Part shown: positions 18,200 to 27,885 of the stretch, piece after piece
Layout: each line of letters begins with the position of its first letter
Numbering within the stretch: position 1 is the stretch's first letter
Source: Parvularcula bermudensis HTCC2503
GTDB taxonomy: Bacteria > Pseudomonadota > Alphaproteobacteria > Caulobacterales > Parvularculaceae
Assembly (NCBI RefSeq): GCF_000152825.2
Contig: NC_014414.1
Location: 124,001 to 188,000, forward strand
Direction of reading: 5' to 3'
DNA length: 64,000 nt
Position numbers and translations under genes: made by a program
Notes under the pieces: generated by a model
Database searches by the model: none
Seen by the model: the letters and a program-made list of their open reading frames with translations, nothing else
What the model was told of the DNA's origin: nothing

Positions 18200-18281
18200 G
18201 GCATTAGGTATCTTCTCTCCCAGGAAGATACCCACCATACCCCCAAGTTGGCCCCGTCTCCCCAAGGCGGGGCCATTTTTT
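18200..18281 (+). ncRNA. Candidate small RNA with two CUCCC-loop hairpins
   Basis: Hairpin 1 has a 9-bp perfect stem (18207-18215 with 18224-18232) and the loop TCTCCCAG. Hairpin 2 has an 8-bp perfect stem (18249-18256 with 18268-18275), the loop TCTCCCCAAGG and a following run of six T. Two C-rich loops that could pair with Shine-Dalgarno sequences, plus a terminator, recall the alphaproteobacterial sRNA families with CUCC loops. The 5' end is a guess, and I see no convincing promoter. The alternative is simply the RND operon terminator with an upstream stem. Confidence 0.45.
18249..18281 (+). terminator. Rho-independent terminator
   Basis: An 8-bp stem TGGCCCCG/CGGGGCCA (18249-18256, 18268-18275), 11-nt loop and T6 (18276-18281). 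It ends the RND operon and/or the candidate small RNA. Confidence 0.85.
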
Positions 18282-18347
18282 GTCCTTCCGCCGGTTTTCA
18301 GGCTGGATTTGCCCCTAGGAGATGAGTAAGGCAGCGGTCCACGGCAT

Positions 18348-18422
18348 TCCGGAGTAGCTCAGTGGTAGAGCAAGCGGCTGTTAACCGCTTGGCCGGGGGT
18401 TCGAATCCCTCCTCCGGAGCCA
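18348..18422 (+). tRNA. tRNA-Asn (GTT)
   Basis: Acceptor TCCGGAG (18348-18354) pairs with CTCCGGA (18412-18418). The anticodon region GCGGCTGTTAACCGC gives GTT, the T arm is GGGTTCGAATCCC, and CCA is encoded at 18420-18422. Confidence 0.95.
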
Positions 18423-18792
18423 TTTTTCAGCCCAAATCCCGCATTAAAGACAGGCGTTCGGCGGAAATCTTGAGAGTGACCGGCGCCCATAACGGCGCAT
18501 GGGCACAACACACGATCCTTACCGACAGTCCCACGGCCGCACCCGGATGACCCTGCGGGGGCCGCAGACCCACATCGGGCAGATTTCCGTCGGGCTGGTC
18601 GGCCGGATCGGCGAAGGAACAGGTATTGCTAGCTCCCCTCAAGGTCTCAGAGCCATCGAGCCATTAAGACTATCTGTGACTCCCCCTTGTGAGAATTCGA
18701 TTTTCCGGCCAATCTCCTAGGGTAATCGCCTAAACGAGGTTAAAGAGGTGTCTCAACACACCCGCCGCCAGAGCGAGAGGAAACATAGCGCT
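18423..18792. other. Intergenic region without recognised gene
   Basis: About 370 bases between tRNA-Asn and the aldehyde dehydrogenase. Short open frames here have no conserved look. The last 100 bases probably hold the promoter of the dehydrogenase gene; I see no clear -35/-10 pair, repeat or hairpin. Confidence 0.5.
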
Positions 18793-20217
18793 ATGTTAGA
18801 ATTAGCTGTCTCCAAATCTGAGGTTTCCGTTTCGGAGCGTCTCGACACCATTTTGGAAAAGCAACAGGCGGCGTGCCGACGTCAGCGGGTGCTGAGCGCC
18901 GACCAGCGCCGCGATGCCATCGCCCGTGTCAAAAAGATCGTGACGCATCATAAGGATGCCCTCATCGAGGCGGTTAATCGGGATTTCGGCCACCGCTCAC
19001 GCATGGAAACCGAACTGTGCGAGCTGATGCTTGTGGCGACCGCGGCGGACCATGCGAGGAGCCACGTCAAAAAATGGATGAAACCGCGACGCCGCGGGGT
19101 CAATTTGACCTCACTCCCGGGCTCGGCATGGGTGCAGCATGAGCCGCTCGGCGTCCTTGGGATCATCTCCCCCTGGAATTACCCGCTGCTCTTGACCCTT
19201 TCCCCCCTGATCGATGCGCTGGCCGCGGGGAACCGCGTCATGATCAAACCGTCCGAATTGACCCCCCAGACATCGGCGCTGATGGCGCAATTGATCGAGA
19301 CCTATTTCGATGAAGAAGAAGTTGCGGTGGTGACCGGCGGGATCGATATCGGCGCCTATTTCTCCACCATGCCTTTCGATCATCTGCTGTTCACGGGCTC
19401 GACCTCAATCGGACGGCGTATCGCCCTTGCCGCGGCGGAGAATCTCACCCCCACGACCCTTGAATTGGGCGGGAAATCACCGGCCATCGTCTGTGACGAC
19501 TACTCCATGGATAAGGCTGTGCGAAGCATCGCACTGGGCAAGTTCATCAATGCCGGCCAGACCTGTATCGCCCCAGACTATGTGCTCGTGCCTAAAGGGA
19601 CCGGGACGGCGTTTGCCGAGGCGTTGATCGCGGAGGTCAAGCGCGGCATCCCCGATCTGGCCAGCGAGACCTACACGGGGATCGTCAATGAACGGCATTT
19701 GGAGCGCCTTGAGCAGATCGTGACCGAGGCCGCGCGCCTTGGGGGCAAAGTGCTCACCGCCGGGCAAGCCCCCGTGGGCAAAATGAGCCCGACCGTGATT
19801 CTAAACCCGCCCAACGGGGTGGCGATCTTAGAGGAAGAGATTTTCGGGCCGGTCTTACCGATCGTGGAATATAGCGACCTCGACGATGCCCTGCGCTTCA
19901 TCAATGATCGCACGCACCCTCTCGCGCTTTATGTCTTTACCAAGAACAAATCACGGGAGAAGCAGGTGCTTTCGGGGGCCATTTCCGGCGGGGTATCGGT
20001 CAACTCGACCCTGCTCCATCTAGTTCAGCACAATTTGCCCTTTGGCGGCGTGGGACATTCCGGCTCCGGTGCCTATCACGGGGAGGATGGCTTCAAACGA
20101 TTCTCCCATGCCCGCTCGGTGTTCAAGGTCGGTCCCCTGAATAGTTTCGAGATGCTTGGCCCTCCCTTTGGACGTCTCGCCAAGCTGACGACGAATTTCT
20201 TCTTACGGAAATCCTGA
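18793..20217 (+). CDS. Aldehyde dehydrogenase, coniferyl aldehyde dehydrogenase-like
   Basis: NAD(P)-dependent oxidation of an aldehyde to the acid. The protein has 474 residues from ATG 18793; a GTG at 18748 would add 15 residues but has its purine-rich stretch directly against the start codon. Conserved elements are ISPWNYPLLLTLSPL (cofactor), FTGSTSIGRRI, the catalytic Glu in LELGGKSPAIV and the catalytic Cys in NAGQTCIAPDYV. The hydrophobic C-terminal extension (LAKLTTNFFLRKS) is shared by coniferyl-aldehyde and fatty-aldehyde type enzymes that may associate with membranes. The substrate is not certain. Confidence 0.88.
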   Translation: MLELAVSKSEVSVSERLDTILEKQQAACRRQRVLSADQRRDAIARVKKIVTHHKDALIEAVNRDFGHRSRMETELCELMLVATAADHARSHVKKWMKPRRRGVNLTSLPGSAWVQHEPLGVLGIISPWNYPLLLTLSPLIDALAAGNRVMIKPSELTPQTSALMAQLIETYFDEEEVAVVTGGIDIGAYFSTMPFDHLLFTGSTSIGRRIALAAAENLTPTTLELGGKSPAIVCDDYSMDKAVRSIALGKFINAGQTCIAPDYVLVPKGTGTAFAEALIAEVKRGIPDLASETYTGIVNERHLERLEQIVTEAARLGGKVLTAGQAPVGKMSPTVILNPPNGVAILEEEIFGPVLPIVEYSDLDDALRFINDRTHPLALYVFTKNKSREKQVLSGAISGGVSVNSTLLHLVQHNLPFGGVGHSGSGAYHGEDGFKRFSHARSVFKVGPLNSFEMLGPPFGRLAKLTTNFFLRKS

Positions 20218-20337
20218 GCCCTCCATCTGGGGCGCGCGCCTTCGTTACGTCTCCAATGGCATGAGGCGGGCGAGGCCCCCTGACGATGATCGAAAGAGTG
20301 AGGGTGTCACATGCCTCCCTCGCCGGACCGGGCGGAA

Positions 20338-21003
20338 TCAGGACAAGGCGCGCACCGGAAGCAGCGCGCCGTGGATATCCGCCGCCGCCTCCGAGGCGAG
20401 GAAGCACATTGTCCGGGCCAGTCGATCAGGGGAGACCCATTTTCCCCAGTCCGCATCGGGCATGGCCGCGCGATTGCCCGGCGTGTCGATGATGGTGGGG
20501 AGGACGGCGTTGACATTCACCCCGTGCAGACGCTCCTCCGCCGCCGCAGTCTCCGTCATCCGCATAACGACGCTTTTGGCGGCAATATAAGCCCCCATCT
20601 CCGCCTGACCGGAGAGCGCCGCATAGGCCCCCACCGTGACAAACGCCCCGCCTCGTTCGCGCAGACGGGGGAGGAAATGCCGCATGACGACGCGGCAGGT
20701 GTCGACATTGGCGCGCATCATTGCGTCCCAACGGTCCGAGGCCGGATCGCTGAGGCGTTCTCCCATATCGAAGCCGCCGGCGATGGCAAACACAGCGTCG
20801 ACGGTCTCCACCCGGGCGGCTAACGCCGCCACCGCCGCATCGTCGGTCACATCGAGTTCGGCCATCCGTTCACGGTCAGATAGCTCTGTGAGCGTTCGAT
20901 CGACAAGGAACGGCCAGCCCCCATTGGCCTCCACAGCCTTTACCGCGGCTCTGCCCAGCGCTCCCCCCGCGCCTGTAATGACAACGGATTTTCCTTCGAG
21001 CAT
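20338..21003 (-). CDS. SDR family oxidoreductase
   Basis: A short-chain dehydrogenase of 221 residues with the cofactor motif TGAGGALG (10-17) and an active-site YIAAK. The short length and MLEGKSVVITGAGGALGRA start recall dihydropteridine-reductase-like SDRs. It is the last gene of a probable minus-strand cluster with the 360-residue protein and YbjQ (36-bp gap). The substrate is unknown. Confidence 0.82.
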   Translation of the reverse strand: MLEGKSVVITGAGGALGRAAVKAVEANGGWPFLVDRTLTELSDRERMAELDVTDDAAVAALAARVETVDAVFAIAGGFDMGERLSDPASDRWDAMMRANVDTCRVVMRHFLPRLRERGGAFVTVGAYAALSGQAEMGAYIAAKSVVMRMTETAAAEERLHGVNVNAVLPTIIDTPGNRAAMPDADWGKWVSPDRLARTMCFLASEAAADIHGALLPVRALS

Positions 21004-21039
21004 AAGACCGCCCCTCTCTGATCAGATCGCTGTCCGCCC

Positions 21040-22122
21040 TTAGGGTAGAGGAAGTTCCACCGCTTCGACAGAAATTTCATGGGCATTATCCGCAAGGGGC
21101 AGGGTCGCCCCATAGCTGATCAAAAGGCGAATACGGTCGGGAAGGGGCATCTCAGCAGCAAGGCCACAGGCCCGCCGCGGCCCGCCATGATCGGCGAGAG
21201 AATGGTGGTGGCGGAAATCCGTCGGGCTGGGGGCATTGGCCGTCGGTGACCAGCGACAGGACCAGATATCCCGCCCCAAAGGGCCCGACACAACCGGCCC
21301 GGAGAGAAAATAAAGCCGATCACGGAGAAAACTCATCGCATGAATGCCCCCTCCCCCCAGATCGCAGGTCAGGATATCGGGATGTCGCTCCCCCTCCTTC
21401 GGGAATTTCAAGCGACCTTCCGCCTTCTCCGCAATCGGCCATCTGACCAAAATCGCCTTTCCGTCGATGACGGGGCCCTTCAGAGCGAAAATCACGGAGG
21501 AAGAGGACGGCTCCATCATGACACCGCCCACCGCAAGGCCGTTATCGCCCTCGGGAAGTCCGGCAAAAGGCGTCAGCAATGGGTGTGACGCCAGGCGTTG
21601 ACGGATGACGTCACGCCCCTCCTCCATCGGGATCGATGCTGCCTGGCGCAGCGGAAAGCCGAACGGCGCCACCGCGCCCACGACCTCGAAAACCCCCTTT
21701 TCGCGCTCCAGCAGAGGCACCCGACCGAAAAAAGCCTCATCCGCACACCAGTGAAGATCCGTCAGCGGCGTATCTCCATCTTCACCAGAAGGGCGCCGAA
21801 GACTTTGCGTCGCACAGACCCACAAATATCCGTCGGCAATGGAAAGTCCTGCCAGCCTCACGCCCTTTCCGGTCACACTTGGAAACGAAAAGACCGTAGA
21901 GAGATCGTAGCGCTTATGTCGATGAAAGCGATCCCCCCCCGGGGAGAGGACAAGGCGGTCCACAAAAGCCCCAAGGGCGGGCGCAAGGAATAAGGTCTGC
22001 CCGATGCGGATCATTGACCCCGCCGTGGCGACGGACGGCGTCCCTGTCCGCCCCCCAAGAATCAGGGGATCGAAGATCAAAGGAACAGTCGTCCGTTCGC
22101 CTATTTGGAGCACCTTGCTCAA
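21040..22122 (-). CDS. DUF3616-like beta-propeller protein
   Basis: A protein of 360 residues, no signal peptide, rich in short beta-strand repeats. The stretch [36 protein letters not shown] resembles DUF3616/esterase-like-phytase propeller proteins, where a conserved 'RGP' turn recurs. The start is TTG at 22122, overlapping the YbjQ stop (TTGA), consistent with coupling. No enzymatic residues can be named. The assignment is tentative; a non-enzymatic propeller is equally likely. Confidence 0.6.
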   Translation of the reverse strand: MSKVLQIGERTTVPLIFDPLILGGRTGTPSVATAGSMIRIGQTLFLAPALGAFVDRLVLSPGGDRFHRHKRYDLSTVFSFPSVTGKGVRLAGLSIADGYLWVCATQSLRRPSGEDGDTPLTDLHWCADEAFFGRVPLLEREKGVFEVVGAVAPFGFPLRQAASIPMEEGRDVIRQRLASHPLLTPFAGLPEGDNGLAVGGVMMEPSSSSVIFALKGPVIDGKAILVRWPIAEKAEGRLKFPKEGERHPDILTCDLGGGGIHAMSFLRDRLYFLSGPVVSGPLGRDIWSCRWSPTANAPSPTDFRHHHSLADHGGPRRACGLAAEMPLPDRIRLLISYGATLPLADNAHEISVEAVELPLP

Positions 22123-22442
22123 CGCAAGGACACCGCCGTCCCATTACATGAGACCATCAGCATAGAGCCTTTATTCGTGTCGACCGCCTCATAATCGATA
22201 TCGATGCCGACCACGGCATCGGCCCCGAGTTGCAGAGCCTCCTCAACCATGTCGGCCATGGCGTGATCCCGCGCCTCTCTGAGCGCCTTTTGATAGCCGC
22301 CTGAGCGGCCCCCAATAATATCGCGCAGCCCTGCGAACAGGTCCCGAAAGATATTCACGCCGAGGATCGCTTCGCCCGCCACAACGCCTTTGACTTCAGT
22401 GACTTCGCGCCCCGCTACGCCTTCGGTGGTCGCAACGATCAT
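22119..22442 (-). CDS. YbjQ family protein (DUF74)
   Basis: A protein of 107 residues matching YbjQ along its whole length: the [25 protein letters not shown]-terminus, the [13 protein letters not shown]-like block ([14 protein letters not shown]) and [17 protein letters not shown]. YbjQ proteins form pentamers and are sometimes called heavy-metal-binding; their role is not established. It overlaps the downstream gene by four bases. Confidence 0.9.
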   Translation of the reverse strand: MIVATTEGVAGREVTEVKGVVAGEAILGVNIFRDLFAGLRDIIGGRSGGYQKALREARDHAMADMVEEALQLGADAVVGIDIDYEAVDTNKGSMLMVSCNGTAVSLR

Positions 22443-22455
22443 CCTGGTATCTCCC

Positions 22456-22971
22456 CTATCGCTCTATGCCTCTGGCAGGATAATCGTTATCGATGACAAA
22501 TTCGAGCCCGGACAACAGATCGTCCAAGGTCGGTCGTGCGAACGGTACCGACTGAAGATACGCCGCGAACAAAGTCCCGTCAGGCTTGATCATAAAGATC
22601 CCGGGCTCCGCAAAAATGGCGGGCTCTTCTTCCTTGATGGCGGTCGACAGGAATAGCCCCCAATCGGTGGCCCTTTCGGCGCTCAGCCCATAGCCAAGCG
22701 GAACGTCGTCAATCGCCCATTCCTCCGCGGTTTGCTGGGCCCGCTCTCGACTATCCATGGAAAGAGCGAAAATCTCCGCCCCGAGATCAGCAAAACGACC
22801 GATCATCTTATTCAGCTTTTCCAATTGTTCTTTGCACGCAGGACAATGAAGCCCACGATAAACGAGGATAATTGTCATCGCATCCGGTGTGCGGCGATCA
22901 AGAGACCAATGATCGCCCTTTAGAGTCGGGATGTCGAGCGACGGCGCCTTCCGGCCGGGATGAAGCAGCAT
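22456..22971 (-). CDS. Peroxiredoxin-like (AhpC/TSA) protein
   Basis: A thioredoxin-fold protein of 171 residues. [19 protein letters not shown] carries a CxxC pair at the position of the peroxidatic Cys of AhpC/TSA proteins. Such CPxC members may act as peroxidases or disulfide reductases. It lies 13 bp upstream of YbjQ on the same strand and may start that operon. No export signal is seen, so it is expected in the cytosol. Confidence 0.85.
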   Translation of the reverse strand: MLLHPGRKAPSLDIPTLKGDHWSLDRRTPDAMTIILVYRGLHCPACKEQLEKLNKMIGRFADLGAEIFALSMDSRERAQQTAEEWAIDDVPLGYGLSAERATDWGLFLSTAIKEEEPAIFAEPGIFMIKPDGTLFAAYLQSVPFARPTLDDLLSGLEFVIDNDYPARGIER

Positions 22972-23280
22972 ACGAACCTCTTTTGTTCGGGCGTGTCACA
23001 GAAGAACACAAAGCCCCGATGCACGGTTCCGCCAGCGAGAGGCAGTTTCAGACTCACGGTTGAGGTTTCAGGCGGGCAGCCGGGCGAAGGGCCGATCCTT
23101 GCCGCGGTAGAGGACGAGACGGCCCTCGCCGCCGTAAACCCGATCCTCTCTGGCAAGACCGTCTCCGCCGATGGCACAGAAAGGATCGTTCTGATGTGCC
23201 AGGGAACCTCTGGGACATAGGCCGTTTGTGTGTTTCAGGATTTGGCATGAGGCCGTGGGGGGCCACCCCACGGCCTGTTG
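22972..23280. other. Region between clpB and the peroxiredoxin gene
   Basis: About 309 bases. It holds an 11-bp hairpin (next entry) and a minus-strand open frame at 23068-23271 whose last part (CPRGSLAHQNDPFCAIGG, then VYGGEGRLVLYRGKDRPFARLPA) reads like real protein but which I do not recognise. It might be a small gene or a relic; no clear ribosome binding site was found. Confidence 0.35.
23250..23276 (-). terminator. Stem-loop after clpB
   Basis: A perfect 11-bp stem AGGCCGTGGGG/CCCCACGGCCT (23250-23260, 23266-23276) with a 5-nt loop begins five bases past the clpB stop. There is no T tract on the minus strand, so termination may be partial or assisted. Confidence 0.5.
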
Positions 23281-25944
23281 TCAATTTAGCATGTGGGTTG
23301 GGGGGGATCCGGCATCGGATGTCGGCACGGTCCCGAGGGAGAAGGCTTTCCGACTCGTCAAATGCTCCCCATCGAGAATTAACCCCGTATCATCCGCAGA
23401 CAGATGCAACGTTGCTCCATCGGAAATGCGGCCCGCCAATAGACGCTCTGCAAGCGGGTCTTGCACGGCCTTTTGGATCACCCGCTTGAGCGGGCGCGCA
23501 CCGAAGGCTGGATCATATCCCGATTGCGCGAGCCACTGCCGAGCCGCGTCATCAATCTCGATAACGATCTTTCGATCATCGAGAAGCGATTGTAGCCGCG
23601 CGATCTGGATATCGACGATACCGCCCATCTGATCTCGCTCAAGACGCGAGAAAAGAATGATCTCATCGAGACGATTGAGGAATTCCGGCCGGAACGCACT
23701 TCTGACGGCGGCCATCACCTGCTCCCGTACCGTCTCTACCGTCTGTCCTTCGGCAAGGCCGGTCATATACTCCGCGCCAAGATTGGAGGTGAGGATAATG
23801 ATCGTATTCTTGAAATCGACCACCCGCCCCTGACCATCCGTCAGGCGGCCATCGTCCAAGACCTGAAGGAGGATATTGAATACATCCGGGTGCGCCTTTT
23901 CCACCTCATCGAACAGGATCACTTGATAAGGGCGCCGACGGACAGCCTCGGTCAACACGCCCCCCTCCTCATAGCCGACATAGCCGGGAGGCGCGCCAAT
24001 CAGGCGACTGACCGCGTGCTTTTCCATGAACTCCGACATATCGATCCGCGCAATGGCCTGATCGTCATCGAACAGAAACGCCGCCAAGGCCTTTGTCAGC
24101 TCGGTCTTGCCAACCCCTGTCGGGCCCAGGAAGAGGAACGATCCAAGGGGACGGTTAGGATCCTGCAATCCCGCCCGCGCGCGCCTGACGGCGGCGGATA
24201 CGGCGGTCACCGCCTCCTCCTGTCCGATCACGCGAGAGTGGAGAACCTCCTCCATACGGAGGAGTTTGTCACGCTCCCCCTCAAGCATCTTGTCGACGGG
24301 GATACCGGTCCATTTCGAAACGACCTGCGCGATCGTTTCGCTATCCACGACCTCTTGCACAAGACCTGAATTGACCCCGTCCGCATCCTGACGGCCCTCC
24401 GCCTCCTCAAGCCGACGCTCCAGGGCCGGGATCTGGCCATATTTCAACTCTGAGGCCTTGGCCAAATCGCCCCGCCGTTCGGCGTCCACCAGATCCTGCC
24501 GGGCTCTGTCGAGCTCTTCCTTGACTGACGTGGTCGAGGCCAGCGCCTCTTTTTCCGCCTGCCAGGCGGCCGTCAGCTCGGCCGACCGCTCCTCAAGCGC
24601 GGCAAGGCCCTTCTCCAAATCCGTCAACCGATCTTTCGACGCGGTATCGTCCTCTTTGAGAAGGGCCTCCCGCTCGATCTTCATCTGGATGATCTGCCGA
24701 TCGAGGGCATCGAGCTCCTCGGGCTTTGAATCCACGGCCATACGGAGCCGTGAGGCCGCCTCATCGACAAGGTCAATCGCCTTATCGGGCAAAAAACGAT
24801 CGGTAATATACCGGTTCGATAAAGTCGCCGCGGAAACAATCGCGCTGTCGGCAATCCGCACGCCATGGTGCAACTCATATTTCTCTTTCAGCCCACGAAG
24901 GATAGAGATCGTATCGGCAACCGTTGGCTCACTGACGAACACAGCCTGGAAGCGACGCGCAAGGGCCGCATCCTTCTCGACATATTTACGATATTCGTCG
25001 AGGGTTGTCGCGCCGATGCAGTGCAATTCCCCGCGGGCCAGCGCGGGCTTCAGCAGGTTGGAGGCATCCATGGCGCCGTCGGTCTTCCCGGCCCCCACCA
25101 AGGTATGCATCTCATCGATGAAGAGAATGATTTGCCCCTCCGCCGATGTCGTCTCCGACAACACGGCCTTCAGCCGCTCCTCGAATTCACCCCGATATTT
25201 GGCCCCCGCGATGAGAGACCCAAGGTCGAGGGCGAGGAGCCGTTTATCCTTGAGGCTCTCAGGCACATCGCCATTGACAATCCGCAAGGCCAGCCCCTCG
25301 GCGATGGCGGTCTTACCCACCCCCGGTTCACCGATCAGAACGGGGTTGTTCTTGGTACGGCGGGACAGGATTTGCATGGCTCGGCGGATTTCTTCGTCAC
25401 GGCCGATGATCGGATCGAGCTTCCCTTCGCGCGCGGCGTCGGTAAGATCACGCGCATAGCGTTTGAGCGCGTCATATCCCTGCTCCGCATTCGCATTATC
25501 CGCTGTACGACCTTTGCGGATTTCATTGATGGCTGTATTGAGTGATTGAGGGGACAGCCCCGCCTTTTTCAAGGTCGCCGCCGTTTCCCCCTCAAGCGCC
25601 AGAGCGACGAGTAGACGCTCTGCGGTGACATAGCTGTCGCCCGCCTTTTTCGCGATATCCTCGGCCTGGGTAAAAATACGGGCGGTGGGCTGGGCCATAT
25701 AGACCTGTGCGTTCGCCCCTTGAACGGTCGGCAATTTTGCCAATGCCTGATCGACGGCGGTAAGCGCCAGATCAGGGTCGCCCCCGGCACGGCGCATCAG
25801 ATTCGCCGCAAGCCCTTCACTGTCGTCAAGCAATGCCTTCAGAACGTGGAAGGGCGTAATCTGCTGGTGATTTTCCCGGATCGCAATGGTCTGCGCCGCC
25901 TGGACCAGGCCCTTGGCGCGGTCCGTGTATTTGTCAAAATTCAT
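23281..25944 (-). CDS. clpB: ATP-dependent chaperone ClpB
   Basis: Hexameric disaggregase that works with DnaK. Length is 887 residues from the ATG at 25944 ([18 protein letters not shown]), slightly longer than the usual 860 because of a C-terminal tail. Two AAA+ modules are seen: Walker A1 GEPGVGKT and Walker A2 GPTGVGKT. They are separated by the coiled-coil middle domain (about 400-540) rich in Glu/Leu/Ala repeats. The N-terminal Clp_N repeats are complete. A sigma-32-type promoter lies about 65 bp upstream. An in-frame start at 25995 is less likely because the region before MNF is not conserved. Confidence 0.97.
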   Translation of the reverse strand: MNFDKYTDRAKGLVQAAQTIAIRENHQQITPFHVLKALLDDSEGLAANLMRRAGGDPDLALTAVDQALAKLPTVQGANAQVYMAQPTARIFTQAEDIAKKAGDSYVTAERLLVALALEGETAATLKKAGLSPQSLNTAINEIRKGRTADNANAEQGYDALKRYARDLTDAAREGKLDPIIGRDEEIRRAMQILSRRTKNNPVLIGEPGVGKTAIAEGLALRIVNGDVPESLKDKRLLALDLGSLIAGAKYRGEFEERLKAVLSETTSAEGQIILFIDEMHTLVGAGKTDGAMDASNLLKPALARGELHCIGATTLDEYRKYVEKDAALARRFQAVFVSEPTVADTISILRGLKEKYELHHGVRIADSAIVSAATLSNRYITDRFLPDKAIDLVDEAASRLRMAVDSKPEELDALDRQIIQMKIEREALLKEDDTASKDRLTDLEKGLAALEERSAELTAAWQAEKEALASTTSVKEELDRARQDLVDAERRGDLAKASELKYGQIPALERRLEEAEGRQDADGVNSGLVQEVVDSETIAQVVSKWTGIPVDKMLEGERDKLLRMEEVLHSRVIGQEEAVTAVSAAVRRARAGLQDPNRPLGSFLFLGPTGVGKTELTKALAAFLFDDDQAIARIDMSEFMEKHAVSRLIGAPPGYVGYEEGGVLTEAVRRRPYQVILFDEVEKAHPDVFNILLQVLDDGRLTDGQGRVVDFKNTIIILTSNLGAEYMTGLAEGQTVETVREQVMAAVRSAFRPEFLNRLDEIILFSRLERDQMGGIVDIQIARLQSLLDDRKIVIEIDDAARQWLAQSGYDPAFGARPLKRVIQKAVQDPLAERLLAGRISDGATLHLSADDTGLILDGEHLTSRKAFSLGTVPTSDAGSPPTHMLN

Positions 25945-26008
25945 GACTGACCTCATTTGAGCATCAATACGGATGATCGCTCCGAAAAGCGGCAACGATC
26001 ATAGTCAT

Positions 26009-26036
26009 AAATGAGAACCGGCCCCTCGATTTCAAG
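26009..26036 (-). promoter_or_regulatory. Heat-shock (RpoH) promoter of clpB
   Basis: On the minus strand CTTGAAA (26036-26030) is followed, after 13 bases, by TCTCATTT (ending at 26009). The RpoH consensus is CTTGAAA and CCCCATNT, so the -35 is perfect and the -10 has two mismatches. The distance to the clpB ATG (about 65 bp) is reasonable. Confidence 0.7.
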
Positions 26037-26140
26037 CAGGCAACGCGGCGGGACTGGACGGCGCTTGATATCGATCAATATCAGTTTTCGACGGGGACAA
26101 GAAAAAAGCGTGCCCCAGCCAGCGATGGACGGAGACGACA

Positions 26141-26287
26141 ATGCCATTAGAATTTGCCTTCATTGCCGGGACTGTCATTTTAGCCCTCGGTCTCGCTTAT
26201 GGGGTCGCAAGGACGCGGGCGCGGACGGAAGACGAGATCGCGCTGACCGAACAGGCGACCAAGGACCTCTATAAGCGGCGGTCCTGA
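26141..26287 (+). CDS. Small single-pass membrane protein, 48 residues
   Basis: ATG 26141 is preceded by GGAG seven bases upstream. The product starts MPLEFAFIAGTVILALGLAYG, one clear transmembrane helix, followed by a charged cytosolic tail (RTRARTEDEIALTEQATKDLYKRR). It is divergent from clpB and precedes phosphomannomutase. I do not recognise a family. A hydrophobic N-terminus followed by an amphipathic charged tail with a ribosome binding site is unlikely by chance. Confidence 0.7.
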   Translation: MPLEFAFIAGTVILALGLAYGVARTRARTEDEIALTEQATKDLYKRRS

Positions 26288-26370
26288 CAATTTGACGGCA
26301 CGGGGGCGAGTTTTGGGCGTCCGTCTGTTTGCGCCGCGCCGTAAAGGGGGTAGTCTGGCACCGTAGTTGA

Positions 26371-27870
26371 ATGCAGGATCTCATGCTGCCGAAACCTCTC
26401 GCCGACCTCGCCCCTAATACTTTCGAGTACGAGACCTTGCCCAAGGTCAAAGCCACCGGCTTCCGCGAATATGATGCGCGGTGGCTTTTCGAGAAGGAAA
26501 TTAACCTCCTCGGCATCCAGTCTCTCGGCGCGGGCCTCGGGACGCTCATCCATGAATTGGGTAAACGGCCTGACATTGTCGTCGGGCACGATTTTCGCAG
26601 TTATTCCGCCTCGATCAAACAAGCGTTGATCGTCGGGCTGATGGGGGCTGGCGTACGGGTTCACGATATTGGCCTGGCCGTCTCGCCCATGGCCTATTTC
26701 GCGCAATTCGACCTCGACGTTCCCTGCGTCGCAATGGTGACAGCCAGCCACAATGAAAATGGCTGGACCGGTGTGAAAATGGGCGTGGATGCACCGCTCA
26801 CCTTTGGTCCCGATGAAATGGGCCGACTGAAAGAGATCGTGCTCAGCGGCCAGACGAAAGCTCGGGAAGGCGGCGGTTATCGCTATGTCGAAGGGGTGCG
26901 CGAGCGCTATATCGCCGACCTGGTGAAGGACGTGAAAATTGCCCGTCCCCTCAAAGTGATCGCCGCCTGTGGTAACGGGACCGCGGGCGCCTTCGCACCG
27001 GAGGCTCTCTCCCGTCTGGGGGTCGAGGTCATCCCCATGGATGACGAGCTTGATCATACCTTCCCGAAATATAATCCGAACCCCGAAGACATGAAGATGC
27101 TGCACGCCATGCGCGATGCCGTTCTGACGCATAAGGCGGATCTGGCGCTAGGTTTCGACGGCGACGGCGACCGTTGCGGCGTGGTCGATAATCGCGGAGA
27201 AGAAATCTTCGCCGATAAGATTGGGGTGATGCTGGCCAGAGATCTGTCCAGCCGCCACGATAATGCCGTCTTCGTGGTGGATGTGAAATCCACCGGCCTC
27301 TTCACCGCCGATCCGGTGCTCCAGAAACAAGGGGCCACGACGCATTATTGGAAGACCGGCCATAGCTATATCAAGCGCCATACGACCGATCTCAATGCGA
27401 TGGCGGGGTTTGAGAAATCAGGGCACTTCTTTTTCCGGGAGCCCTATGGCCGGGGCTATGATGATGGGTTGGTTGCCGCCATCGCCATTCTGAAAATGCT
27501 CGACAACAACCCAGAGAAGTCTCTGGCCGAGCTCCGCGAAGATCTGCCCACGACCTACCAATCGCCCACCATGTCGCCGCATTGCGACGACGATAAAAAG
27601 TACGGCATCGTCGAGAAAATCGTCACGCATTTTGAGGGCCAGAAAGAGCTGATCGGGCAGAAGGTGTCGGACGTCAATACGGTGAACGGCGTTCGCGTCA
27701 CGGTCGAAGACGGGACCTGGGGACTGGTCCGTGCCTCCTCCAACAAACCCGAATTGGTGGTGGTGGTGGAAAGTCCGGTCTCGGAGGAGAACCGTAACAA
27801 GATGTTCGCGGAGATCGAGCAGGTCATGGCCGGCTATCCCGAAATCGGCGCCTTCAATCAGAAATTATAA
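26371..27870 (+). CDS. Phosphomannomutase/phosphoglucomutase
   Basis: Interconverts hexose 1- and 6-phosphates through a phosphoserine; supplies GDP-mannose and other sugar nucleotides. The protein has 499 residues. The active-site serine lies in VTASHNENGWTG, the metal loop is GFDGDGDRCGVVD, the sugar-binding loop is FEKSGHFFFREPYGRG, and the phosphate-contacting C-terminal domain has RASSNKPELVVVVE. This is the AlgC/ManB class of the alpha-D-phosphohexomutases. The gene is followed 15 bp later by glutathione peroxidase. Confidence 0.95.
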   Translation: MQDLMLPKPLADLAPNTFEYETLPKVKATGFREYDARWLFEKEINLLGIQSLGAGLGTLIHELGKRPDIVVGHDFRSYSASIKQALIVGLMGAGVRVHDIGLAVSPMAYFAQFDLDVPCVAMVTASHNENGWTGVKMGVDAPLTFGPDEMGRLKEIVLSGQTKAREGGGYRYVEGVRERYIADLVKDVKIARPLKVIAACGNGTAGAFAPEALSRLGVEVIPMDDELDHTFPKYNPNPEDMKMLHAMRDAVLTHKADLALGFDGDGDRCGVVDNRGEEIFADKIGVMLARDLSSRHDNAVFVVDVKSTGLFTADPVLQKQGATTHYWKTGHSYIKRHTTDLNAMAGFEKSGHFFFREPYGRGYDDGLVAAIAILKMLDNNPEKSLAELREDLPTTYQSPTMSPHCDDDKKYGIVEKIVTHFEGQKELIGQKVSDVNTVNGVRVTVEDGTWGLVRASSNKPELVVVVESPVSEENRNKMFAEIEQVMAGYPEIGAFNQKL

Positions 27871-27885
27871 GGATCAATCGCCCCC

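Noticed and set aside
18427-18642. Short minus-strand frame after tRNA-Asn
   Set aside because: No ribosome binding site, no conserved look, typical GC-rich random frame.
24458-25459. 333-codon plus-strand frame
   Set aside because: Low-complexity Ser/Arg/Ala shadow of clpB.
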